A stretch of DNA of 64,000 bases from an uncultured Bacteroidales bacterium (lineage in GTDB: Bacteria > Bacteroidota > Bacteroidia > Bacteroidales > Paludibacteraceae): positions 1-64,000 of the forward strand of contig CAIWCC010000141.1 in the NCBI GenBank assembly GCA_903911085.1. Direction: 5' to 3'. This document shows, one piece after another, positions 15,325-23,160 of the stretch. A program made the position numbers and the translations under genes. Positions within the stretch are counted from its first letter, which is position 1, and each line of letters opens with the position of its first letter. The notes below the pieces were generated by a model. It was given only the letters and a program-made list of their open reading frames with translations, had not been told where the DNA came from and ran no database searches.

Positions 15325-17268
15325 TTATCCTTTTGCTGGCTCAATTCCAAATGTGAAACCACCTTTTACTCGTTCAATTAGCTCAGGCAGAATGTCTTGA
15401 TATTCACCTACGATACCAAAATCGGCAAAATGGAAAATCGAAGCTTTGGGGTTATGATCAATGGCAATGATTTTTTCGGACTCTTTCATACCTGCAATGT
15501 GCTGAATGGCACCCGAAATACCAACTCCCACATATACCTTTGGACGTACTGTTTTACCAGTTTGCCCTACTTGGCGTGCATATTCCGAAAAACCTTCGTC
15601 CACCACCACACGACTACAAGCCCATTCAGCTTTTACGCCTTTTTCTTTTAAAGCTTCAGCCAGTTTTTTGATTAATTCCAGTCCGTCGCCAGTTGTTCCG
15701 CGACCACCAGCTATTATGATTTCAGCATCAAACAAGTTTACCGAATTACCTTCGCCACGCACTGTTTTAAGAATTTCTACCGAAAACTCTTTTTTATCCA
15801 ATTTTGGTTTAAATGTAGATATAATTCCTGTACGACCATCCACTTTTGCTGGTACTTCGAAGGTTCCTGCACGAGCAGTTGAAATTTGCGGATAAACGAA
15901 ACCAAGGATTGTAGCCAATTTACTTTCGCCATAAGTTGGACGGCGTGAGTGAAGTATTGGTTTATTAATTACCTTTTCTTTGCGGTTTACATATTCGCCA
16001 ATTTCCAGTCCGGTACAGTCGGCCGTAACACCACTACCTGTTTTAACGCCAATACGAGGTGCAAGTTCGCGACCAGCTGTAGTGGCAGCAAAAAGTGCAA
16101 TTTCGGGGTTGCGTTCTTTAATTACTTGAGCAAAAATTGATGAAAACGGAAGTACTAAATATTCTTCCAATTTTTCGTCGTCGACCACTATCACTTCGTC
16201 AGAACCATGTTCAAAAAGTGTTTGAGACAATTCCTGTACATTTTTACCAATCAGCAATGTCATTATTTTGGTGTCATTTCCCAACTGATCGGCCAAATGG
16301 CGAGCCGGTGTAAGCAGCTCAATAGATGGACGAGAAACTTTTCCATTGGTAACTTCCGCCCAAGTAATAATTCCTTTAGCTCCGTTGCGATTGTCGTAAA
16401 GTGGAAATTCAGGTTTCTCCGAAGTTTTCTTTTCTGCCTTTTCCTTTTTCTCAAGTACGTTGGCACCTTTATTGAAATTAGACACCAAACTAGTTACAAG
16501 AGTAGATTCATTGTGACCGTCCGACATAATAATTGGTGCACGTTCGCTCACAATATTTACCACATTGGCAACAATTGTTGGCGAGCCACCCAATCCAATC
16601 TTCTCAGTACCAAGACCAATATCGTCAATACCAAATACAGTAATTTTACTATTTCTAGCTTTTATTGCACCTACTAACGAAGGTTTGCGTGGTGGAATTC
16701 CAGTTGGGGTCAACGAAATAGCACATGGCATTGGTAGTTTCATCATTTGATAACCACCTTCAATAATACGCTTTGCAATAGCATTGCCTTCGCCATCGGC
16801 TTTTACTGTTTCTACAAAAGTAGCTTGTGGAATACCCAAGTTTTCGGCCACTTGCGAAGGCACGTGTGCAGTATCACCATCGCTAGTTTGACGACCAGCC
16901 AATATTATAAAAGGCTCTTTTGCATCTTTTGTATAGCCTAAATGTTTTAGCATTGTGGAAATTGCCAAACCAGTAGCGTAAGTATCACTACCACCTAATT
17001 TCCTATCGGACAATAGATATGCTTCGTCATAACCCATCGAAATAGCAGTTTTTAGAGCCACTTCAAAAGAAGGAGGTCCCATGGAGCAAACTACCATTTT
17101 TGCATCGGGATATTGTTTTTTGAGTTGCAATCCGGCTTCAAGACCAAATTGACAGTCGATATTTATAATTGATTTTGCTTTTGTTCTATCCATCAATCCA
17201 TCATCTCCCATGCGCATTTCGGTAGGGAGTGGAACTTGTTTTATTAAACTTATAATTGTAAGAGCCAT
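15325..17268 (-). CDS. etfBA: Fused electron transfer flavoprotein, beta plus alpha subunits
   Basis: This 647-residue protein has EtfB homology at about 1-255, including the AMP-binding-side segment AGRQTSDGDTAHVP and VEGGYQMMKLP-like IEGGYQMMKLPMPC. A charged linker (KKEKAEKKTSEKPE) follows, then EtfA homology at about 290-647. The FAD-binding part has GGRGTTGDG near 518, VGQTGKTVRP near 565, and VGISGAIQHIAGM and AIDHNPKA beyond. It passes electrons from flavin dehydrogenases to ETF:quinone oxidoreductase. Most bacteria encode two separate subunits; a single fused chain is the notable point. It is second in the operon after the quinone oxidoreductase, 62 bases apart, with AT-rich aattaataatt repeats between. 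Confidence 0.93.
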   Translation of the reverse strand: MALTIISLIKQVPLPTEMRMGDDGLMDRTKAKSIINIDCQFGLEAGLQLKKQYPDAKMVVCSMGPPSFEVALKTAISMGYDEAYLLSDRKLGGSDTYATGLAISTMLKHLGYTKDAKEPFIILAGRQTSDGDTAHVPSQVAENLGIPQATFVETVKADGEGNAIAKRIIEGGYQMMKLPMPCAISLTPTGIPPRKPSLVGAIKARNSKITVFGIDDIGLGTEKIGLGGSPTIVANVVNIVSERAPIIMSDGHNESTLVTSLVSNFNKGANVLEKKEKAEKKTSEKPEFPLYDNRNGAKGIITWAEVTNGKVSRPSIELLTPARHLADQLGNDTKIMTLLIGKNVQELSQTLFEHGSDEVIVVDDEKLEEYLVLPFSSIFAQVIKERNPEIALFAATTAGRELAPRIGVKTGSGVTADCTGLEIGEYVNRKEKVINKPILHSRRPTYGESKLATILGFVYPQISTARAGTFEVPAKVDGRTGIISTFKPKLDKKEFSVEILKTVRGEGNSVNLFDAEIIIAGGRGTTGDGLELIKKLAEALKEKGVKAEWACSRVVVDEGFSEYARQVGQTGKTVRPKVYVGVGISGAIQHIAGMKESEKIIAIDHNPKASIFHFADFGIVGEYQDILPELIERVKGGFTFGIEPAKG

Positions 17269-17330
17269 TTTTTTTAATTAAGAATTAATAATTAACAATT
17301 AATAATCATGCATTATGAAATATGCATTAC

Positions 17331-18989
17331 CTACATGTTTTGAAATTCAGGACCATTGCCACCGTTTGGCACCGACCAAGTAATGCCGTCGCCAGGTGTT
17401 TTAATATCGCAAGTTTTGCAATGCATACAGTTTTCGGCATGAATACGCAATTCCTGATGTCCGTTTTTATCGGTATGCAATTCATAAACTTCCGACGAGC
17501 AAAAGTACTGACATGGAGCACCATATTGCTTGATATTAATTGCTTCAAACGATGCAGGATTATTTATTTTAACGTGTGCAACCTGTTGTTCATCATGGTT
17601 TACACCCGAAAAATACACATCGGTAACTTTATCGAATGTAAGTACTTTATCAAATTCCAATTTCCCTTTAAATCTTTCTTTGAAAGGTTTTCCTTTAAAT
17701 TCCGCAAGTGTTTTAGTTGCATCTTTATCGGGGTGAGCTATTAATTTTCCGCAGAAACCAGCCCCACCAGTAATAAGTTGAGTACCAAAATTGATTCCTC
17801 CCATAATTAAACCTTTGGAGAATCCTTGTCTGAAATTGCGAACAGGATATAAATCTTTATAAATCTGACTATCATTTACATACGATTCGTATGCAGAAAG
17901 TGTTTTTTCAGAAAAATCATTTTTGCTCAATGCCAATGCAGCAGTTTTTGCAGCCAATATACCCGAAGTAATAGCTAAATGCACACCTTTAAGAGCAGGC
18001 ATTGCCACCAAACCAGCGCTATCGCCAACAATAAGTGCATTGTTGGTATAAAGCTTTGGTATTGAATACCATCCACCTTCGGGCAATGTTTTAGCACCAT
18101 ATTCCACCAATTTACCACCTTTTAGGAATTTTGCAATAAATGGATTTGTTTTCCAAGCCTGAAATGCATCATGAGCATCAAAAGTTGGGTCTTCGTATTC
18201 CAGACCAACTACCAATCCAACAGCTACTTTATTATCCTTCAATCCATATACAAATCCACCACCGAACTCTTTCAAATTCAATGGATAACCCATTGTATGA
18301 TACACTTCGCCAGGTTTGATATTACCTTCGGGAACACTCCATAATTCTTTAACGCCCAATGAATAAATTTGGCAGTTTTTATCTTTTTCTAAATCGAATT
18401 TTTGAATCAATTGTTTTGCTAAACTACCACGCGTACCCTCAGCAAAAATTGTAAGTTTGGCTTCAATGCTGGTTCCTTCCTGAAAATTCTCCATTTGATG
18501 TCCATGATGGTCAATGCCAGTATCTTTGGTTTTTGCACCTATTACTTTACCATCTTTGTACAGAATTTCGTCAACAGCAAATCCTGTATAGATTTCCACG
18601 CCTTTTTCTTCGGCTTTTGTTGCCAAAAATCGACAAACTTGCCCCAACGAAGCTGTGTAATTTCCGGCATTACTCATATAAGGAGCATGAAATGGTAATT
18701 TAAACGACCCGTTTTCGCTCAATAAAACTGTAGCATCAGTTTTAACTTGCGCATTGAAAGGTATTTCGCTGAAGTCTACATCAGGCAATAGCGTTTTAAA
18801 AACATCGGTTTTGATAACCGCCCCCGACAAAATATGGCTACCAATAGAACTTCCCTTTTCGATAAGCAAAATTCTGTGATTCAGCCCTTTTTGTTTCAAG
18901 GTATCAGCCAAATGAATGGAAGTTGCTAAACCCGAAGGTCCGCCACCAATAATTAAAATATCCGTCGAAACGGTATTAGCATTACTCAT
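17331..18989 (-). CDS. etfD: Electron transfer flavoprotein-ubiquinone oxidoreductase
   Basis: This 552-residue FAD and iron-sulfur protein has DILIIGGGPSGLATSI (about 10-25) as the FAD-binding loop. The middle has the FixC/ETF-QO features GTRGSLAKQL and GDSAGLVAMPALKGVHLA. The C-terminal 4Fe-4S domain has CQYFCSSEVYE and NCMHCKTCDIKTPGDGI. It takes electrons from the EtfBA fusion encoded directly downstream and reduces the membrane quinone (menaquinone in this phylum). A ggag motif lies just upstream of the ATG. The monotopic membrane contact known for the family is plausible near the MGGINFGTQL region. Confidence 0.93.
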   Translation of the reverse strand: MSNANTVSTDILIIGGGPSGLATSIHLADTLKQKGLNHRILLIEKGSSIGSHILSGAVIKTDVFKTLLPDVDFSEIPFNAQVKTDATVLLSENGSFKLPFHAPYMSNAGNYTASLGQVCRFLATKAEEKGVEIYTGFAVDEILYKDGKVIGAKTKDTGIDHHGHQMENFQEGTSIEAKLTIFAEGTRGSLAKQLIQKFDLEKDKNCQIYSLGVKELWSVPEGNIKPGEVYHTMGYPLNLKEFGGGFVYGLKDNKVAVGLVVGLEYEDPTFDAHDAFQAWKTNPFIAKFLKGGKLVEYGAKTLPEGGWYSIPKLYTNNALIVGDSAGLVAMPALKGVHLAITSGILAAKTAALALSKNDFSEKTLSAYESYVNDSQIYKDLYPVRNFRQGFSKGLIMGGINFGTQLITGGAGFCGKLIAHPDKDATKTLAEFKGKPFKERFKGKLEFDKVLTFDKVTDVYFSGVNHDEQQVAHVKINNPASFEAINIKQYGAPCQYFCSSEVYELHTDKNGHQELRIHAENCMHCKTCDIKTPGDGITWSVPNGGNGPEFQNM

Positions 18990-19720
18990 TATTATTCTCC
19001 TTTTTAGATGTGATTATATATAGTGAATTATATGTTGTTATATGAAGTCATTTTACAAAAGCAATAAAAACGAACAAGTTAACTTGTCAATTCACACTTT
19101 TGTAAATTGTTATAATATAATGAATCAAGTAAATTGATTGTAAAATTTTCCCGAACCAAAAATGATGGAATAGGTGCTGGAGTTTCACGAAGACGTATTT
19201 ATTCGAACACGAATATACGTTTCATTATTGAAAATAATGGATGGACAATTTGTTTTCAAATGATTCAAGGTTTTTAAATTTTTCATTTTCAATAAAAGAC
19301 AAAAAAAATTACTACGTTTTTTATCCTTTTTTGTTGAAAAGTCTTTAAATAGATGATGCAAAAGTAAGCAATATAATTGGTCGACCAACTTGTTTTTAGG
19401 AATTTATTGTTTAAAAAAACTAAATATATTGATTTAGAACAAAATATATGCAAAATATGGTTTTAAATATTTCCTTCTACACAAAAAGAAAAGTTATACT
19501 GATTAAAAAAAAGGCATAATTTAACTATACAGTCGTAGTTATCCGTTAGCTTAAACATAATATTTGGATTAAACTTCTATAGAAAACAGATTGATAAATT
19601 GAACTTTAGAAAAGCTTATTAGGAAAAAACTCAAACTATAATGTGCTGATTATAAATTAAAAACACTTTTAAAACAGACATAAAGAATAATTTATTGATT
19701 TACATTATATTTATCCAATA
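18990..19720. other. AT-rich intergenic region between divergent operons
   Basis: No gene is supported in these roughly 730 bases. The sequence is strongly AT-rich. It must carry the promoter of the ETF operon on the minus strand, but I could not single out one element with confidence. Confidence 0.5.
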
Positions 19721-19723
19721 ATT

Positions 19724-19751
19724 GTTCGTACTTTTGCGAACTACGAACAAT
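19724..19751 (+). promoter_or_regulatory. ArsR operator overlapping the arsR promoter
   Basis: GTTCGT-actttt-g-CGAAC (18 bp, 19724-19741) is followed by a further acgaac half-site at 19743-19748. The outer arms attgttcgta and tacgaacaat form a 10-base inverted repeat. TACTTTTG at 19729-19736 fits the Bacteroidota -7 element TAnnTTTG and lies inside the operator, so a bound repressor would block the promoter. Confidence 0.7.
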
Positions 19752-19766
19752 ATCAAATTTGTAAAA

Positions 19767-20099
19767 ATGGAAAACGCCAGAAACAAGGATTATACTATTG
19801 ACAACGAACAACTTGCACGATTTGCTAAAGCAATGGGGCATCCAGCTCGAATCACCATTCTAAATTTTTTGGCATCGATGGACAGCTGTTATTTTGGGGA
19901 TATACACAACGAATTACCAATTGCAAAAGCCACTGTATCACAACATTTGAAAGAATTAAAAGAAGCAGGACTTATTCAAGGAGAAATAGAAACTCCCAAA
20001 GTAAAATACTGTATAAACGTCGAAAATTGGAATAAAGCACAGTTATATTTCGAAACATTCTTTGCAATCAAAACAGAAAAAGCAAGCTGTTGCAACTAA
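19767..20099 (+). CDS. arsR: ArsR/SmtB-family transcriptional repressor
   Basis: I choose the ATG at 19767 ([11 protein letters not shown]), because the longer frame would translate the operator. The protein is then 110 residues. It has a winged helix with [14 protein letters not shown] and the recognition helix [16 protein letters not shown]. The standard ELCVCDL arsenic site is absent. Possible ligands are Cys41 (DSCYFGD) and the C-terminal Cys-Cys (108-109). It probably represses itself and the downstream genes, releasing DNA when a metalloid binds. It is the first gene of the cluster. Confidence 0.88.
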   Translation: MENARNKDYTIDNEQLARFAKAMGHPARITILNFLASMDSCYFGDIHNELPIAKATVSQHLKELKEAGLIQGEIETPKVKYCINVENWNKAQLYFETFFAIKTEKASCCN

Positions 20100-20163
20100 T
20101 TTATTTATAAATAAATGAACTTAAATAATTCCCTTTCAGGGGTTAAGGGTTCTTAAAATTAAA

Positions 20164-20418
20164 ATGATTATGAACATTCAAGTATTAGGGACTGGCTGTC
20201 CCAAGTGCAAGTCACTCGAAAAAGCCACACGCGAAGTAGTAGCTCAAAATAATATTGATGCCACAATTACCAAAGTTGATGACATAATGGAAATTATGAA
20301 ATTTAATATTATGACAACACCTGCCCTAGTGATAGATGGAAAAGTTGTAGTTAAAGGACGTGTTCCATCGATGGACGAATTAAAACAATTACTAACCAAC
20401 AAAATTTATTTTTTATGA
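20164..20418 (+). CDS. arsE: Small thioredoxin-like protein, ArsE-like
   Basis: This 84-residue single thioredoxin-fold protein belongs to the redox-active disulfide protein 2 type. GTGCPKCKSL contains the CxxC pair at residues 12 and 15, and MTTPALVIDGK carries the cis-Pro. A second in-frame ATG at 20170 is equally possible. The stop overlaps the ATG of the next gene by 4 bases. In arsEFG clusters the small thioredoxin partners ArsF in reduction of nitroaromatic arsenicals. The symbol rests on context plus size, not on a diagnostic motif. Confidence 0.7.
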   Translation: MIMNIQVLGTGCPKCKSLEKATREVVAQNNIDATITKVDDIMEIMKFNIMTTPALVIDGKVVVKGRVPSMDELKQLLTNKIYFL

Positions 20419-20840
20419 AAAAACTTCTTTCATTATCCCTATTAGTTCTTTTAATTGTATCATTTTTTGGCACAAATAGCTTCGCTGATAATAAAATAAA
20501 ACAGCCGACAGTTTCCAAATCAACCAAAATTGAAGTGTATTATTTCCATTACACACGTAGATGTATGACTTGCAACGCAGTTGAAAATGAATCTAAAGCC
20601 TCAATTGCAGCACTTTACCCAAATTATTACAAAAAAGGTCAAATCACTTTTACCTCGATTAATTTAGATGAAAAAGGAAGTGAAGTGCTAGCAAAAAAAT
20701 GCCAAGCCGAAGGTCAAGCACTACTCATAATTAGCGGCAACAAACGTATTGATTTGACCGACAAAGGATTTATGTATGCCAAAAGCAGCCCCGAAAAATT
20801 AAAAGCTGAATTGAAGAAGACGATTGATGCTATGTTTTAA
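20415..20840 (+). CDS. arsF: ArsF-family nitroreductase-associated thioredoxin-like protein
   Basis: This 141-residue protein is exported by an N-terminal signal peptide (KKLLSLSLLVLLIVSFFG). The mature part starts with IEVYYFHYTRRCMTCNAVE, which carries a CxxC at residues 50 and 53. FTSINLDEKGSE and ALLIISGNKRIDLTDKGFMY follow, the typical pattern of the ArsF family (nitrophenyl nitroreductase subunit). It is predicted to face the periplasm and exchange disulfide electrons with the CcdA-like ArsG. Its start overlaps the arsE stop, so it is translationally coupled. Confidence 0.8.
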   Translation: MKKLLSLSLLVLLIVSFFGTNSFADNKIKQPTVSKSTKIEVYYFHYTRRCMTCNAVENESKASIAALYPNYYKKGQITFTSINLDEKGSEVLAKKCQAEGQALLIISGNKRIDLTDKGFMYAKSSPEKLKAELKKTIDAMF

Positions 20841-20877
20841 TTTACAATTTTCTCATTTACAATTTACAATTTGAAAG

Positions 20878-21579
20878 ATGGAAGTACTGCAAAGTATTTT
20901 AGAGAACACACAATATTCGTTTATTACCGCCATTATTTTGGGGTTGATGACAGCAATTAGTCCTTGCCCACTGGCTACAAATATATCGGCTATTGGGTTT
21001 ATTAGTCGCGACTTAAAAGATAGTAAACGCGTGTTTTTAAGTGGATTGGTTTATACACTCGGCAGAGCCATAAGTTACACAGGCTTGGCACTTCTCATTT
21101 TTTTTGGTGCTAGCAAAATGAACGTTTCTATGCTTTTTCAGGGCTGGGGCGAAAAGCTTTTGGGACCAGTAATGATATTGATAGGACTTTTTATGCTAGA
21201 TGTGATAAAACTTAAACTCCCTGGTTTATCTGGTTTAACCAACAAAATAGGTGAAAATAGCAAAGGCAGTTATTGGAGCACACTTTTATTGGGAATGGTT
21301 TTCGCATTGGCATTTTGTCCGTACAGTGGCGTTCTTTATTTTGTTATGCTTATTCCAATAACTGTTGCAAGCGCGAGTGGTTTGTATCTGCCTGTTTTGT
21401 TTGCAATTGCCACAGGTTTACCTGTAATTGTTTTCGCATGGCTTTTGGCCTATGCAGTTGGCAACGTTGGTAAACTTTACAATCAAATTAAAACTTTTGA
21501 ACTGTGGTTCAGACGCATAGTTTCAGTTATTTTTATTGTAGTAGGAATTTATTATATAATAATCTTTTTTGTTCCCTAA
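20878..21579 (+). CDS. arsG: ArsG-family permease (CcdA/DsbD-like membrane protein)
   Basis: This 233-residue protein has six hydrophobic segments in the LysE/DsbD-transmembrane fold. It has paired Cys-Pro motifs at SPCPLATN (near 25) and FALAFCPYSG (near 150), which are the redox Cys positions of CcdA/DsbD proteins. The family is named for efflux of aromatic aminobenzyl arsenicals. The Cys-Pro motifs also permit electron transfer across the membrane to ArsF. It lies 37 bases after arsF, within repeated atttacaatttacaattt sequence. Resistance to organoarsenicals is the expected role; a general periplasmic thiol relay is the alternative. Confidence 0.8.
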   Translation: MEVLQSILENTQYSFITAIILGLMTAISPCPLATNISAIGFISRDLKDSKRVFLSGLVYTLGRAISYTGLALLIFFGASKMNVSMLFQGWGEKLLGPVMILIGLFMLDVIKLKLPGLSGLTNKIGENSKGSYWSTLLLGMVFALAFCPYSGVLYFVMLIPITVASASGLYLPVLFAIATGLPVIVFAWLLAYAVGNVGKLYNQIKTFELWFRRIVSVIFIVVGIYYIIIFFVP

Positions 21580-21664
21580 GCTAATCACAAACCTCCAAGG
21601 GGAAATAAGAGAAAATAGCCACATTTGAGTTTGTAGATAAATGTGGTTTTTTTAAACTTAAATT

Positions 21665-21682
21665 GTTCGTCTTATTACGAAC
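21665..21682 (+). promoter_or_regulatory. Second ArsR operator
   Basis: GTTCGT-cttatt-ACGAAC has the same 18-base length and half-sites as the operator before arsR. It lies 43 bases before the permease start and suggests that a second transcript of the same regulon begins here. Confidence 0.65.
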
Positions 21683-21724
21683 ATAATTTTCAAATTGTCT
21701 CATTTTCAAATTATAATTATTATT

Positions 21725-22756
21725 ATGAATTTTCAAATTTTCAAATCGCGCAATTTTCAAACTGCATTAATATTATTACCTGTATGGTATATAATTTATA
21801 TTAATCTCCAACCTCTTACAGACTGGTTCATCGACTCACTTTTGGGAATGGACAAAGGGGCACATTTTACAGCTGCCTTGCGCTTTTTCATCTTTGAATT
21901 TCCAAAAGTAATTCTTTTATTGGTACTTATAATATTTTTTGTGGGTATACTTCGTAGCTATTTTACTGCCGAAAGAACACGAAAAGCTTTGGAGGGAAAG
22001 AAAACATTTACTGGAAACATTATGGCTTCTTTGTTAGGTATTGTTACTCCATTTTGCTCTTGCTCAGCTATTCCACTGTTCCTTGGTTTTGTAGAATCGG
22101 GTGTTCCACTGGGCGTTACGTTTTCGTTTTTAATTGCAGCACCTATGATTAACGAAGTGGCAGTGATACTGTTATACGGCATGTTTGGATGGAAAGTGGC
22201 AGCAATATACATTGGCACAGGATTATCGATTGCCATTATAGCTGGATGGATAATTGGAAAATTGAAACTTGAAAAATGGGTGGAAGAATGGGTGTATGCT
22301 ACCAAATTGGGTGAAAGTGATTGTGAAGAAGAAAAAATCACTTTCTCGCAACGAATTACCATGGGTTATGATGCCGTGAAAGAAATTGTCGGTAAAGTAT
22401 GGATTTATGTAGCAATAGGTATTGCAGTTGGAGCAGGTGCGCATGGTTATGTTCCACAAGAATTTATGGCTTCACTAATGGGTAAATCTGCTTGGTATTC
22501 TGTTCCACTTTCAGTGTTGATTGGTATTCCGCTATATTCGAATGCAGCTGGAATTGTACCTATCGTTTCGGTATTAATTGAAAAAGGAGCTTCGCTGGGA
22601 ACGGCTTTGGCATTTATGATGTCGGTGATAGCATTGTCATTACCCGAAATGATTATACTCCGAAAAGTATTAAAAATGCCACTTATATTGACATTTGTTG
22701 GTATTGTTGGTGGTGGAATAATGCTGGTTGGCTTTTTATTTAATTGGATATTTTAG
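21725..22756 (+). CDS. ArsP/DUF318-family permease
   Basis: This 343-residue inner-membrane protein is read from the ATG at 21725; a longer in-frame start at 21695 falls in repeat-like DNA close to the operator. It has about eight to ten membrane segments. The family signature TPFCSCSAIPLFLGF is near residues 108-122 and IGIPLYSNAAGIVP near 270. A soluble loop holds GESDCEEEKITF. ArsP proteins expel trivalent methyl- and aryl-arsenicals; other members of this family are general permeases. The shared operator supports the arsenical role. The first residues (MNFQIFKSRNFQ) are encoded by an attttcaaa repeat. Confidence 0.82.
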   Translation: MNFQIFKSRNFQTALILLPVWYIIYINLQPLTDWFIDSLLGMDKGAHFTAALRFFIFEFPKVILLLVLIIFFVGILRSYFTAERTRKALEGKKTFTGNIMASLLGIVTPFCSCSAIPLFLGFVESGVPLGVTFSFLIAAPMINEVAVILLYGMFGWKVAAIYIGTGLSIAIIAGWIIGKLKLEKWVEEWVYATKLGESDCEEEKITFSQRITMGYDAVKEIVGKVWIYVAIGIAVGAGAHGYVPQEFMASLMGKSAWYSVPLSVLIGIPLYSNAAGIVPIVSVLIEKGASLGTALAFMMSVIALSLPEMIILRKVLKMPLILTFVGIVGGGIMLVGFLFNWIF

Positions 22757-23046
22757 ACCAAATGGAGATTTAGAAAAAAGAAGTCAAAATTATCACTAGT
22801 ATTTTGATAACAAGGATTATTAGCTTGTTGCATACATTGAAGAACATAGTAATTGAACCCGATTTTTGTTTCGACGGCAAATTATCTTGGTTGTTGCAGC
22901 GCAGTTTACTGGAAAATGCAAAATAATGAATCGGCAAAAGTATTCATTAATTAAATGGCTTAATGCAATACAACAGTTATTTATATATTTTGTAAAAATT
23001 AAACTGACAAAAAATCACAATTATTGATAATTTATAAATATTGTAT

Positions 23047-23054
23047 TATCTTTG
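23047..23054 (+). promoter_or_regulatory. Promoter -7 element TATCTTTG of the LRR gene; gap 22757-23160
   Basis: This fits TAnnTTTG, with a TTG 20 bases upstream (23024-23026) at the -33 distance. It lies 107 bases before the ATG. The remaining 404-base gap shows nothing else. Confidence 0.55.
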
Positions 23055-23160
23055 ACACTTAATTTAGTCAACTCACATACAGCACTTTGTAAATTTTTCA
23101 CACCGCATTAGCCGAAAAGCGGACAAATAGTAGGCAAAAATTTCCTCTAATTTTACATTT

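Noticed and set aside
19185-19388. Small minus-strand frame in the 18990-19720 gap
   Set aside because: It is Lys/Leu-rich AT-driven sequence without start context or similarity that I recognise.
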